Source of the DNA: Brachionus manjavacas
Lineage: Eukaryota > Rotifera > Eurotatoria > Ploima > Brachionidae
Direction of reading: 5' to 3'
Assembly: GCA_019054805.1 (NCBI GenBank)
Contig: JAHQIY010000040.1
Location: forward strand, 248,001 to 312,000
DNA: 64,000 nucleotides
Shown: positions 33,710 through 41,532 of the stretch, in pieces
Numbering within the stretch: the stretch's first letter is position 1
How the letters are laid out: the number at the start of each line of letters is the position of its first letter
Notes under the pieces: generated by a model
Databases searched by the model: none
What the model was told of the DNA's origin: nothing
Seen by the model: the letters and a program-made list of their open reading frames with translations, nothing else
Program-made: the position numbers and the translations under genes

Positions 33710-35542
33710 CTATGGCGTGTCGGGGTTAGTCTGCTCTTCGTGTTCTTGAATAGATTGCTCAACTAGCTGAGTAATCTCTTCTATTTGCTCGGGAGCAGAC
33801 TCCGCAATCGTACTAATAAACTCTTCGACCGATTCATTAATATCACTTTCCTCTCGATCCGCAAGCCGCAGGTTTTGGTTGGTTTCAACCATATTGGCGA
33901 CCAGTTCCTGACTGAATTCTGCCAATTTCTCTGGGGATTGTTCTGCGAGTGTTTCAATCAAGTTGTTAGGTTGTTCTTCCATGGCATCACTGATGGTTAC
34001 CAAGATCTGCATGGTATTCTCAGGTTCTTTTTCAATCAGCCATTCAACAATCTCATCGACCTGTTCATGCTCTGACTCTGCGAGCTTTTTCGCGATCTCA
34101 ATCGACAAGTCTGGGTTGGTCAGGGTAAGAGAGCGAAACAGCACCACTGTATCGATATTATCTAGTTGGGCGGCTTTCTCTGCTAAAGATGCGGCCCATT
34201 CTGGGTTTTTGTTTGACAGTCCACGTATCAATGCAATTGCCTTACTTGGGTGATCTTTGGCTAACGATTCTACCTGTTCCCAAACTTCATCAACGTAGAG
34301 TGAGTAGTCTTGGTACTCAGTTCGTGGATCAAGCTCTTCATGGATTGACGCTGGAGTATGCATAACGAAGCTTTCTTGCTCTTCCACAGGGAGTGCTTGT
34401 CTGACCGACATTCGGTAGATGGTAAAGACAATCAAGCCAAGATCGACAAATATTAAAAAGCCAAATAGAGCACTACCATTAAAGCGCTCCATGATAAGTG
34501 CCGCTGTATAAGGGCCAATGACTGAGCCGATCGCATAGATACACAGTAGGCCTGATAAGACGGGAACTAACTGAGCTTTGAGCGCTCTATCAAAGGTTTC
34601 TGAAATACTGAGTGGATATAAACAGGCGATTAATCCCATAGTCATTGCAACCAAGATGAGCGGTGCTACTTGCCATTGATACTGCATTGAAACGGGTAAC
34701 GCGAAACAGACGATAGCAAGTACAAAGCACCCAGATAAGATAACTTTACGCCGTTCAAACTTATCGGATAAATAGCCCATTGGCAGTTGGAGAAGGATAC
34801 CGCCCGCTGTTGCTGCACCCATAAAAACAGACAACTGGAAGCCAGTAATACCTTGACCATCAGCATAGACAGGTAGCATGTTCGCGATGGTTGAATAGAG
34901 AATGCCACACACGAAACAGGTCATAAAACCCAGTGGTGATAAAGTATAGATTTCTCTGAGCGGAATCGATTCGGTCTGCTCTATTTGTGGCTCAAAGTGA
35001 GAAACGAACACAACAGGTGAGACCGAAATACTAAAAAGCACCCCACATAGAATAAACAGCGTGGTTTCACTGGGCGGCGCTAGGGCTAAGCCAAATTGAC
35101 CCAAGGTTATCGCACTCAAGATCACCACCTGGTTGACGGCTAAGATCTTGCCACGATTAGACTCGGTCGACACGCTGTTGAACCATGTATCGAGTGTTGC
35201 GGTCGCACAAGCGATGCAGAATCCCATCACAGCACGCATTATGGCCCAAAGCCAAATCTCCGAGCTAAGCCCCATGATCAAGATGGCGCTAGCACCTAAG
35301 CTACCGCACATGGCAAAGGTTCTGACTAGGCCAATTTGACGCAGGACTCGCTTACCAATAATCGCGCCAAGCAGAAAGCCGACAGAGTACATCGAAAGTA
35401 CAAAACCAATTGATTGCACTCCGACTTGCTCATCGGCTAGTTTCACAGGAAGGAGGATGCCACTTAAGCCATGACTGCTCATCAGCAAAAACGAGCTGAT
35501 AAAAAGTAGGGTGAGTGGTCTTAGCGTCGCCGTTAAAGTCAT
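33710..35542 (-). CDS. MFS transporter with long acidic helical C-terminal tail
   Basis: 610 residues. Residues 1-395 are a 12-TM MFS carrier of the YcaD-like type: RPLTLLFISSFLLMSSHGLSG at the start and a motif-A-like GYLSDKFERRKV. Residues about 400-610 are a soluble, strongly acidic tail with repeated helical units of 30-40 residues (LIRGLSNKNPEWAASLAEKA, LFRSLTLTNPDLSIEIAKKL, LVTISDAMEEQPNNLIETLA). YcaD itself is about 380 residues, so the tail is an extra module, perhaps a HEAT-like or regulatory domain. The start codon lies just 20 bases after a U-run terminator hairpin, which is odd. The substrate is unknown. Confidence 0.8.
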   Translation of the reverse strand: MTLTATLRPLTLLFISSFLLMSSHGLSGILLPVKLADEQVGVQSIGFVLSMYSVGFLLGAIIGKRVLRQIGLVRTFAMCGSLGASAILIMGLSSEIWLWAIMRAVMGFCIACATATLDTWFNSVSTESNRGKILAVNQVVILSAITLGQFGLALAPPSETTLFILCGVLFSISVSPVVFVSHFEPQIEQTESIPLREIYTLSPLGFMTCFVCGILYSTIANMLPVYADGQGITGFQLSVFMGAATAGGILLQLPMGYLSDKFERRKVILSGCFVLAIVCFALPVSMQYQWQVAPLILVAMTMGLIACLYPLSISETFDRALKAQLVPVLSGLLCIYAIGSVIGPYTAALIMERFNGSALFGFLIFVDLGLIVFTIYRMSVRQALPVEEQESFVMHTPASIHEELDPRTEYQDYSLYVDEVWEQVESLAKDHPSKAIALIRGLSNKNPEWAASLAEKAAQLDNIDTVVLFRSLTLTNPDLSIEIAKKLAESEHEQVDEIVEWLIEKEPENTMQILVTISDAMEEQPNNLIETLAEQSPEKLAEFSQELVANMVETNQNLRLADREESDINESVEEFISTIAESAPEQIEEITQLVEQSIQEHEEQTNPDTP

Positions 35543-35560
35543 AGCTTTGATTTAAAGGTA

Positions 35561-35594
35561 AAAAAGAGCCATTTACAAGAGGTTTGTAAATGGC
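35561..35594 (-). terminator. Terminator or attenuator just before the MFS gene
   Basis: On the minus strand, stem GCCATTTACAA / TTGTAAATGGC with a 5-base loop followed by TCTTTTTT. It ends the operon of the two-component system and small membrane protein. Because it lies only about 20 bases before the MFS start codon, it may also act as an attenuator for that gene. Confidence 0.8.
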
Positions 35595-35680
35595 TTGTAG
35601 CGTAAATGTGTTATAAGTGTGCTATTCAAAAAGGAGAGAAACGTGAATGAAAAATTGCTCGATAGGTAGGGGAAGTTTAC

Positions 35681-35833
35681 TTAGCTTCGCCAGCTATTTC
35701 CCAACAGTAGAGAAACCCCGACGGAAATACCCAATGCGATGAGAACATTGGATAGGTTGAAGCCCCAAATTGCTACACAGACAGCAACGGTGACAATTGC
35801 CCAGAGTAGAGTTTCTAAAATCCAAGTACCCAT
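35681..35833 (-). CDS. 50-residue membrane protein after a two-component system
   Basis: 50 codons from ATG 35833, with AGGAGTC 5 bases upstream, to TAA 35681. Two hydrophobic stretches: LETLLWAIVTVAVCVAIWGF and VLIALGISVGVSLLLG, ending NSWRS. The strong Shine-Dalgarno, the consistent composition and the position 63 bases after the histidine kinase gene in the same direction support it as a real small inner-membrane protein. It may modulate the kinase, but no homologue is recognised. Confidence 0.75.
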   Translation of the reverse strand: MGTWILETLLWAIVTVAVCVAIWGFNLSNVLIALGISVGVSLLLGNSWRS

Positions 35834-35896
35834 TAATAGACTCCTAAAATTCACTATACGAGTAAGTTTAGGTGAACGAGGGTTAAGATTTGGTTA

Positions 35897-37192
35897 TCAC
35901 TCTGATTGCGTGCGATGGGATTGAAAACTTACACTGGCGATAAACTCTGTCTCTTGATGATATTCAAACTTCCACGCTTGGTGGCGACATAATCGCTCGA
36001 TTAGAATGAGGCCGATACCAAATGAAACCTCAGAGCTGCTTGATTCTGAGTCTTCCAATGAATTAGTGACTTGAACATCAAAACCCGAGAGTTCGATATC
36101 TATTGCTCCTTGCTTGGTATGCTGTAAAGCGTTACGGATAAGATTCGTTAGGACAATTTCAACCAAGATACTTGGCAGTTTTACGGGCGAATTTTGTGGG
36201 CTTGCATTCACTTTGATTGCTACCTGTTTTCCATCTTGCAGGTATTGATGGTTGGCTAAGATAGTCTGTACCAATTGCTCTAAATCGACCTCTTTAATTT
36301 CGAGATCATCAAGTTGGTTTCTGCTCATCCAAAGTAGGGTGGTGATCAGGTTTTGCATCGTTACGACGGAGCGATTGATCCTAGCGACTGCGCGTTGACC
36401 GCCTTTGGTCATAGAATCTGAAAGGCGGGTTAACATCTCACCACTGGCGGAAATAATGGATACGGGCGTTCTTAACTCGTGGCTAGCGGCGCGGAGAAAG
36501 AACTCCTCCCTTTCAATTGCCTCACGCTGTTGTCTAACGCTCTCGATAAGCTGCTTTGCTAAAAGATCGACCTCGGTATAGCGAAACTTCTCTAGCCTGT
36601 TGGTCTCTTGTAAATTGAGAGTCTGTGACCATTGAGACAAGGTAATAATAGGTTTGGTGAGCCTATAAATCAGTAAACGAATCAGAAGAAAAACGAACAG
36701 CAGCAATGCGCCGACGATCAAGACAGCGGAGTTAAATTTGCTGACTGATTCCGGTGGGCTCTGGCTAAGCAGCTCGGTATAGACGGCCTCGTCATATTGG
36801 GAAACGACGTACAAATAGCTGTTTTTTGCTTCGACATAGTGAAGGGCGGCATAAAGGTACTCGCCATAACCGCCACTGGCACTGGCGATATAGTCTTCGT
36901 AAATCACATCGTTTTCAAATGTCTCCCAATCGAACTGTTGGAGAAACTTTGCTGGGATTTGATTGAAGTCTGAGTAAACCTGCAGGGTACTACTTTGAGA
37001 TTGGGGGAGCTTTCCAGTAACGAGAAACTCAGTCTCAGCCAGTTTCAGCTCATAGAGGAAGCCATATTTGGCCGATTCATTGAGGCCAATCTGGTAACTT
37101 TGGCTGATCATCAAGCCATAGATAGCGGTTAAACTGATCACCAAGCCAAACAAGTAAAGGTAAATATCTCGCTTAATACTAACGCGCTTCAC
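35897..37192 (-). CDS. Sensor histidine kinase
   Basis: 431 residues from GTG 37192, which directly follows the response-regulator stop TAA. TM1 (about 11-33), a periplasmic sensor of about 120 residues, TM2 (about 155-175), a HAMP-like stretch, the phospho-acceptor His H238 in ASHELRTPVS, and a HATPase domain with NLIRNALQHT (N-box) and FGIGLILIERLC (G2). The periplasmic domain is not recognised. It pairs with the OmpR-type regulator; the operon also includes a sterol-desaturase-like enzyme upstream. Confidence 0.92.
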   Translation of the reverse strand: MKRVSIKRDIYLYLFGLVISLTAIYGLMISQSYQIGLNESAKYGFLYELKLAETEFLVTGKLPQSQSSTLQVYSDFNQIPAKFLQQFDWETFENDVIYEDYIASASGGYGEYLYAALHYVEAKNSYLYVVSQYDEAVYTELLSQSPPESVSKFNSAVLIVGALLLFVFLLIRLLIYRLTKPIITLSQWSQTLNLQETNRLEKFRYTEVDLLAKQLIESVRQQREAIEREEFFLRAASHELRTPVSIISASGEMLTRLSDSMTKGGQRAVARINRSVVTMQNLITTLLWMSRNQLDDLEIKEVDLEQLVQTILANHQYLQDGKQVAIKVNASPQNSPVKLPSILVEIVLTNLIRNALQHTKQGAIDIELSGFDVQVTNSLEDSESSSSEVSFGIGLILIERLCRHQAWKFEYHQETEFIASVSFQSHRTQSE

Positions 37193-37867
37193 TTACTCTT
37201 CCTCTCTGATTGCAATACCTACACCGTGGAGGGTGTGAATCAGCTTGTTTTCGAACGGCGCATCAATCGCTTGTCTTAGCTTAAACAAATGCACTTTCAA
37301 ACTGTCAGCATTGGGTAGCTCATCGCCCCATACTTCTTCTTCTAGCTTGGATTTACTGACAACGTTAGGGCTATTTTGAATTAGACATACCAACATCTTC
37401 CAACACACAGGTGGAAGTTTAATCGCTTGACCTGCGCGACTCACTTGGTGCTGATCGAGGTCGACTTTGAGATCGCCAACTGAAAGTGAGGTCACTGCTC
37501 CTTTAGCTCTGCGTACCAGTGCGAGTACGCGAACCTTGAGTTCTTCCATGGCAAACGGCTTGACCAGATAATCATCAGAACCCGCGGCAAAGCCAGTCAA
37601 CTTGTCGTCCAAGGTATCTCGGGCGGTGAGCATCAAGATTGGCGTACTGACTCCTTTCTCTCGCAAGGATTGGCAGACATCAATACCATCCATTTTAGGC
37701 ATGTTTAGGTCGGTAAGAATGATATCGTAGTGATTACTTAACGCTAGGTTAAGCCCTGATAATCCGTTGTAGGCAAAGTCAAATTCGACTCCGTCTAGCT
37801 CCATGTAATCGCTGATTGCTTCGGCGAGATCTTTATCATCTTCAATTAACAGGGCACTAATCGTCAT
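37193..37867 (-). CDS. OmpR-family response regulator
   Basis: 224 residues from ATG 37867. Receiver domain with D10/D11, phospho-acceptor D53 (ILTDLNMPKMDG), T in LMLTARD and K in YLVKPFA; C-terminal winged helix (about 130-220) of the OmpR/PhoB type (SKSKLEEEVWGDELPNADSL, then HLFKLRQAID). Partner of the kinase immediately downstream. It lies 7 bases after the sterol-desaturase gene, so membrane-lipid enzyme and sensor system share an operon. Confidence 0.94.
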   Translation of the reverse strand: MTISALLIEDDKDLAEAISDYMELDGVEFDFAYNGLSGLNLALSNHYDIILTDLNMPKMDGIDVCQSLREKGVSTPILMLTARDTLDDKLTGFAAGSDDYLVKPFAMEELKVRVLALVRRAKGAVTSLSVGDLKVDLDQHQVSRAGQAIKLPPVCWKMLVCLIQNSPNVVSKSKLEEEVWGDELPNADSLKVHLFKLRQAIDAPFENKLIHTLHGVGIAIREEE

Positions 37868-37874
37868 TGAACCT

Positions 37875-38765
37875 TTACTTCCTTTTTTGTTCTTGCTGCC
37901 AAGCCCAGACAGGCGGTTTAACCAGTAGTTTGAACTTGACGCTCCACTCCGGCGCATGCCATATCTGGCTGAAAAGCTTCATATATCCATTGAAGTATAC
38001 TTTAAATGGATTGACGGAGTTAATCCGTGGGTAAACGCCATATTTTACTTCTTCCTCTTCACGGGCAAAGGTACCAAACATGCGATCCCAAATAATCAGT
38101 ATTCCGGCATAATTTTTATCGAGGTACTGTTTATTGGTTGCATGGTGAACCCTGTGATGCGACGGCGTGTTGAATATCGCTTCAATCGGACGAGGAAACT
38201 TTCGCACCGTTTCAGTATGAAGAAGGGTTTGAAACAATTGAACGAAGGTTTCACACATCAAGACAACAAACGGATTGAAGCCGAGTAAAATCAAAGGTAA
38301 GTGGAAAAAGAACGGGAAAAACCAGTCCAAAGGTCCAAATCTGTACGCCACCGATATATTGAAGTAGGGCGAGCTATGGTGAACGGAGTGCGTTCCCCAA
38401 GCGATTCCATTGCTGTGTAAAAATCGGTGCTCCCAGTAGTAAGCTAAATCGGCAAGAATCAAACAGCCAAGAATTGTCCAACCTGTGATTGGCAGCTGAG
38501 TAAGGCTAAAGTTTTCGTAGGCAAAAACAAACGCGCCCACATAAGCTAGACCGACAACAAACAGTGTCATCAGTAGGAAAAAGAGCGTGACAAAGTTAGT
38601 CGCACTATCTCCTATCATGTTCCAGCTAAGCTTCTTTTTAAACGCATAGCGGATAAGTTCGATTAAGAAGATAGCGACAGCAATAAGCAGGAAATTATCA
38701 TCCACCCAGCTTTCGGTAAATATGATAGTGCTTTCCGAGAACACTTGAGACATAGACTCAAACAT
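37875..38765 (-). CDS. Sterol-desaturase/fatty-acid-hydroxylase-family membrane enzyme
   Basis: 296 residues from ATG 38765 with AAGGAG upstream. Membrane di-iron enzyme of the fatty-acid-hydroxylase superfamily: His clusters HRFLH, HSVHHSS and HRVHH, with about four TM helices. Such enzymes hydroxylate or desaturate lipids; bacterial members include carotenoid and sphingolipid modifiers, but the substrate here is unknown. Operon: GyrI-like secreted protein, this enzyme, response regulator, kinase, small membrane protein. Confidence 0.9.
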   Translation of the reverse strand: MFESMSQVFSESTIIFTESWVDDNFLLIAVAIFLIELIRYAFKKKLSWNMIGDSATNFVTLFFLLMTLFVVGLAYVGAFVFAYENFSLTQLPITGWTILGCLILADLAYYWEHRFLHSNGIAWGTHSVHHSSPYFNISVAYRFGPLDWFFPFFFHLPLILLGFNPFVVLMCETFVQLFQTLLHTETVRKFPRPIEAIFNTPSHHRVHHATNKQYLDKNYAGILIIWDRMFGTFAREEEEVKYGVYPRINSVNPFKVYFNGYMKLFSQIWHAPEWSVKFKLLVKPPVWAWQQEQKRK

Positions 38766-38781
38766 AGTTATCTCCTTTACC

Positions 38782-39321
38782 CTATTGCTTATAGTAGACG
38801 GACATTTGGCTCGCTTCAGGTAAGCCGTGTTGGTTGAGGTAGTGAGTTTCGACCACCGCATAAGGCTTTTTAGCAAAGTCTATTTTCTGCCATGCCTCTG
38901 TGAGCTCAGTTTCATTGTGCTTTCCTTCCTTGAGCAGAAGTTTTGCATCGGCTATGTCTGGTAATTTGGTCAGGTCACTTGCTATTGCGCCCGCTGTGGT
39001 CGGGTAACCAATTGTCACCTCTGCTTCAGAGAAATCTGCATTAAATGCTTGATACAACACGACGATGCGATCGACCTTCTGAGGTAGAGGGTTAGCCTCA
39101 TCGATTCTGGCGTAGAACTTATCCCATAAGTTTGGCACGTTTTGTAATGCGATGGTCTGAGTGACGCCGCGCAAATAGTTGTTGGGCTTGTTATCGACGA
39201 CGGGTGTTGCTGACGATTTTGCGCCATTGGCATCTTCGGCAACGGCAGGTTGAGCTAAGACAAGCCCCCAGATTGAGCCAGTAATTAAGGCGGTGGTGGC
39301 GATGGATGCGAATAATTTCAT
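38782..39321 (-). CDS. Exported GyrI-like effector-binding protein
   Basis: 179 residues with a signal peptide (MKLFASIATTALITGSIWGL, cleavage near AVAEDA). The mature part NLWDKFYARIDEANPLPQKV, then VVLYQAFNADFSEAEVTIGY, has the strand pattern of GyrI/AraC effector-binding (SOUL-like) domains. These normally sit in the cytosol, so an exported one is unusual. It begins the operon of the sterol-desaturase enzyme and two-component system; it could bind a small molecule in the periplasm. The fold assignment is tentative. Confidence 0.65.
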   Translation of the reverse strand: MKLFASIATTALITGSIWGLVLAQPAVAEDANGAKSSATPVVDNKPNNYLRGVTQTIALQNVPNLWDKFYARIDEANPLPQKVDRIVVLYQAFNADFSEAEVTIGYPTTAGAIASDLTKLPDIADAKLLLKEGKHNETELTEAWQKIDFAKKPYAVVETHYLNQHGLPEASQMSVYYKQ

Positions 39322-39503
39322 GCTGACTCCATACCTAGGTTAAACACATACCTAAGTGTGATTTATTGATTATGGTAGGAGTGTAAGTGGGTAGGCGTTA
39401 ACAAAAGGTTATCGATACTCAAATGATCAAAACAGCAATCTGGGACACTTTTTCTTGAGATGAATTGGCAATACTAACGCCAAATTCATTCACAGGAACA
39501 ATG

Positions 39504-40403
39504 ATGTCTGACCGCTTCCAAGTAACACTTAAATCCACCATTGGCTTAGAGCCCTTCAAAGTAGCGCTTACTTGGTTCATGGTGCTGGTGGAAAACGTGA
39601 TGCTGATATTACTGCCACTTGCGATAGGCTACGCGATTGATGGTGTATTAAATCATGACATGCAACCCTTAGTTCACTTTGCTTTTTTGCTGCTGTTCGT
39701 CGTAGCTGTTGGTGTTCTGCGTCGTTTTTATGATACCCGAGTTTATGGCCGTATCCGCTTTAAGTTAGCCAGATTGGTTGAGCGTAACTTAGAACACGCG
39801 CCAGTGTCAGTGCGTAGTGCGCGCTTAACCATGTCTCGTGAGCTGGTGGACTTCTTAGAAGATGATTTGCCGGCGTTAATGACGGCAGTGGTACAGCTTG
39901 TTGCTACCGTTGTTATCCTAGCTGCATTCCACTTCTATCTTGCTCTGAGTGTCTTGGCGTCAGGTATCGGTATCTTGATTATCTACGGCCTGTTTCATGG
40001 CACTTTCACTCGCTTAAATGGTGCGCTAAACGATCAGCTAGAACAGCAAGTAACGGCGCTTAATAGCGGTAAGTTTGCCAACATTCGCGGGCATTTCAAA
40101 CGGCTTAAAAACTGCGAAATTAAACTGTCAGATACCGAAGCCATCGCTTATGGATTGATTTTTATCGTCTTACTGAGCGCGGTTTTAGCCAACCTGTGGA
40201 TGGTGAGTGCCTTGGTCGAACCTAGTGTGGGGCAGATCTTTTCGATCGTGACTTATTCTCTTGAGTTCGTTGAAGTCGCAGTTGTGTTACCAGTGACACT
40301 ACAGACATTGTCGCGTTTGGCTGAGATTACTCAACGTCTCAATGTTTCATCAAAGGCTGAGGCCGAAACCCCTAACCAACAGGAGATTTCTTATGAAGGT
40401 TAA
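39504..40403 (+). CDS. Lone six-TM ABC-transporter membrane domain
   Basis: 299 residues from ATG 39504, with AGGA six bases upstream (ATG 39501 is also possible). Five to six hydrophobic segments arranged like the membrane half of an ABC exporter (LTWFMVLVENVMLILLPLAI, VVQLVATVVILAAFHFYL, IFSIVTYSLEFVEVAVVL), but no nucleotide-binding domain follows. Matches the family annotated as ABC transporter six-TM domain proteins. It overlaps the RND adaptor gene by 11 bases, making it the first gene of an efflux operon. How it works without an ATPase is unclear. Confidence 0.75.
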   Translation: MSDRFQVTLKSTIGLEPFKVALTWFMVLVENVMLILLPLAIGYAIDGVLNHDMQPLVHFAFLLLFVVAVGVLRRFYDTRVYGRIRFKLARLVERNLEHAPVSVRSARLTMSRELVDFLEDDLPALMTAVVQLVATVVILAAFHFYLALSVLASGIGILIIYGLFHGTFTRLNGALNDQLEQQVTALNSGKFANIRGHFKRLKNCEIKLSDTEAIAYGLIFIVLLSAVLANLWMVSALVEPSVGQIFSIVTYSLEFVEVAVVLPVTLQTLSRLAEITQRLNVSSKAEAETPNQQEISYEG

Positions 40404-41532
40404 ATCTATCTTAGCTGTCGCGTTAGGCGTAAGCGCAGTTTTCGCTGCCTTGGTTATGGTTGACTACTTAGAGCCACAGCCGACTCCGATTAAAGAGAAG
40501 GCGGAGCTGAAAGCACCTGTTTCAATTGTTGATGTGACGCCGCAAGCGCATAAATCGTCTTTGACTTTACTCGCCACCACAGCAGCAAGGTGGCCGATTC
40601 AACTTAAAGCATCGAGCACCGCTCAACTAGCTTGGTTAGATTCTCGATTAGAGCCGGGGATGACGGTGGTGAAAGGTGATGTATTAGCCAAGCTAGAGAC
40701 CAGTGCGTTAGCGTCTAATTTAGCGCAAGCGAAAAGCCAAGTAACGCAAGCTGAGCTTAATCTCAAGCAGGCGAAACACGAACAAACCGTGGCTTTGAAA
40801 ATGTTATCAGCTAAAACCAGCTCACCTTTTGCACGCAGAGAGCCGCAAGTGGCGGCAGCGAAAGCGGAGTTAGACAGAGCACAGCAAGCGCTGCAGAGCG
40901 CCAACAAACTGCTAAGTGAAGCCAATATAGTGGCGCCATTTGACGCGATTATATTGCGACGCATGATTAGCCCAGGTGAGTGGTTAGAGTCAGGACAAGT
41001 GTTGTTTGAGTTGGCTGCGAGTGATTCAGTCGATGTTGCGCTGCCCGTCTCGGATCTTCACTGGCAGAAAGTACAAGGTGCGCTGAGCAAACCAGAAATC
41101 TCGGTATCGAACAGAGCAGGGCAGCATTGGCCTGCTAAGGTTCGCTATGTTGCCCCTCAAGCCGATGCCAACACTCGTCAACGTCAGGTTGTGTTAGCAG
41201 TCAGCGAGCCTTATGCAGAAAAGGAAAAGTTGTTGCCCAATCAGCAAGTTAAAGTTGTGGTGAGTTTAGGTAATCAGCAGAGCATTGCGACCTTGCCGCT
41301 TAGCGCCTTAACACGTGATGGCTTTGTTTGGACTTTAGATAACCAAGATAGATTACAGAAAGAGTGGGTAACGCTGGTTGGTCAACAGCAAGATCAAGTG
41401 TTCGTTCGTTTTGACAAGCAGAGTGAGCAGTCTCGTCGAGTAGTGGTTTATCCTTTAATTTCGATGTTGGTTGGTAAGCAAATGGCACCTCACAGCATGA
41501 CTGAAATGACGGCCAAATTGAGGAGTGAATAA
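40393..41532 (+). CDS. RND efflux periplasmic adaptor
   Basis: 379 residues from ATG 40393 with AGGAG upstream. The N-terminal signal/anchor VKSILAVALGVSAVFAALVM is followed by a membrane-fusion protein: a lipoyl half, a coiled-coil hairpin of about 70 residues rich in A, Q and K (LAQAKSQVTQAELNLKQAKH), then the second lipoyl half and beta barrel. It links the inner-membrane RND pump to an outer-membrane channel; no TolC-like gene is in the operon. A TAATG junction couples it to the pump gene. Confidence 0.9.
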   Translation: MKVKSILAVALGVSAVFAALVMVDYLEPQPTPIKEKAELKAPVSIVDVTPQAHKSSLTLLATTAARWPIQLKASSTAQLAWLDSRLEPGMTVVKGDVLAKLETSALASNLAQAKSQVTQAELNLKQAKHEQTVALKMLSAKTSSPFARREPQVAAAKAELDRAQQALQSANKLLSEANIVAPFDAIILRRMISPGEWLESGQVLFELAASDSVDVALPVSDLHWQKVQGALSKPEISVSNRAGQHWPAKVRYVAPQADANTRQRQVVLAVSEPYAEKEKLLPNQQVKVVVSLGNQQSIATLPLSALTRDGFVWTLDNQDRLQKEWVTLVGQQQDQVFVRFDKQSEQSRRVVVYPLISMLVGKQMAPHSMTEMTAKLRSE

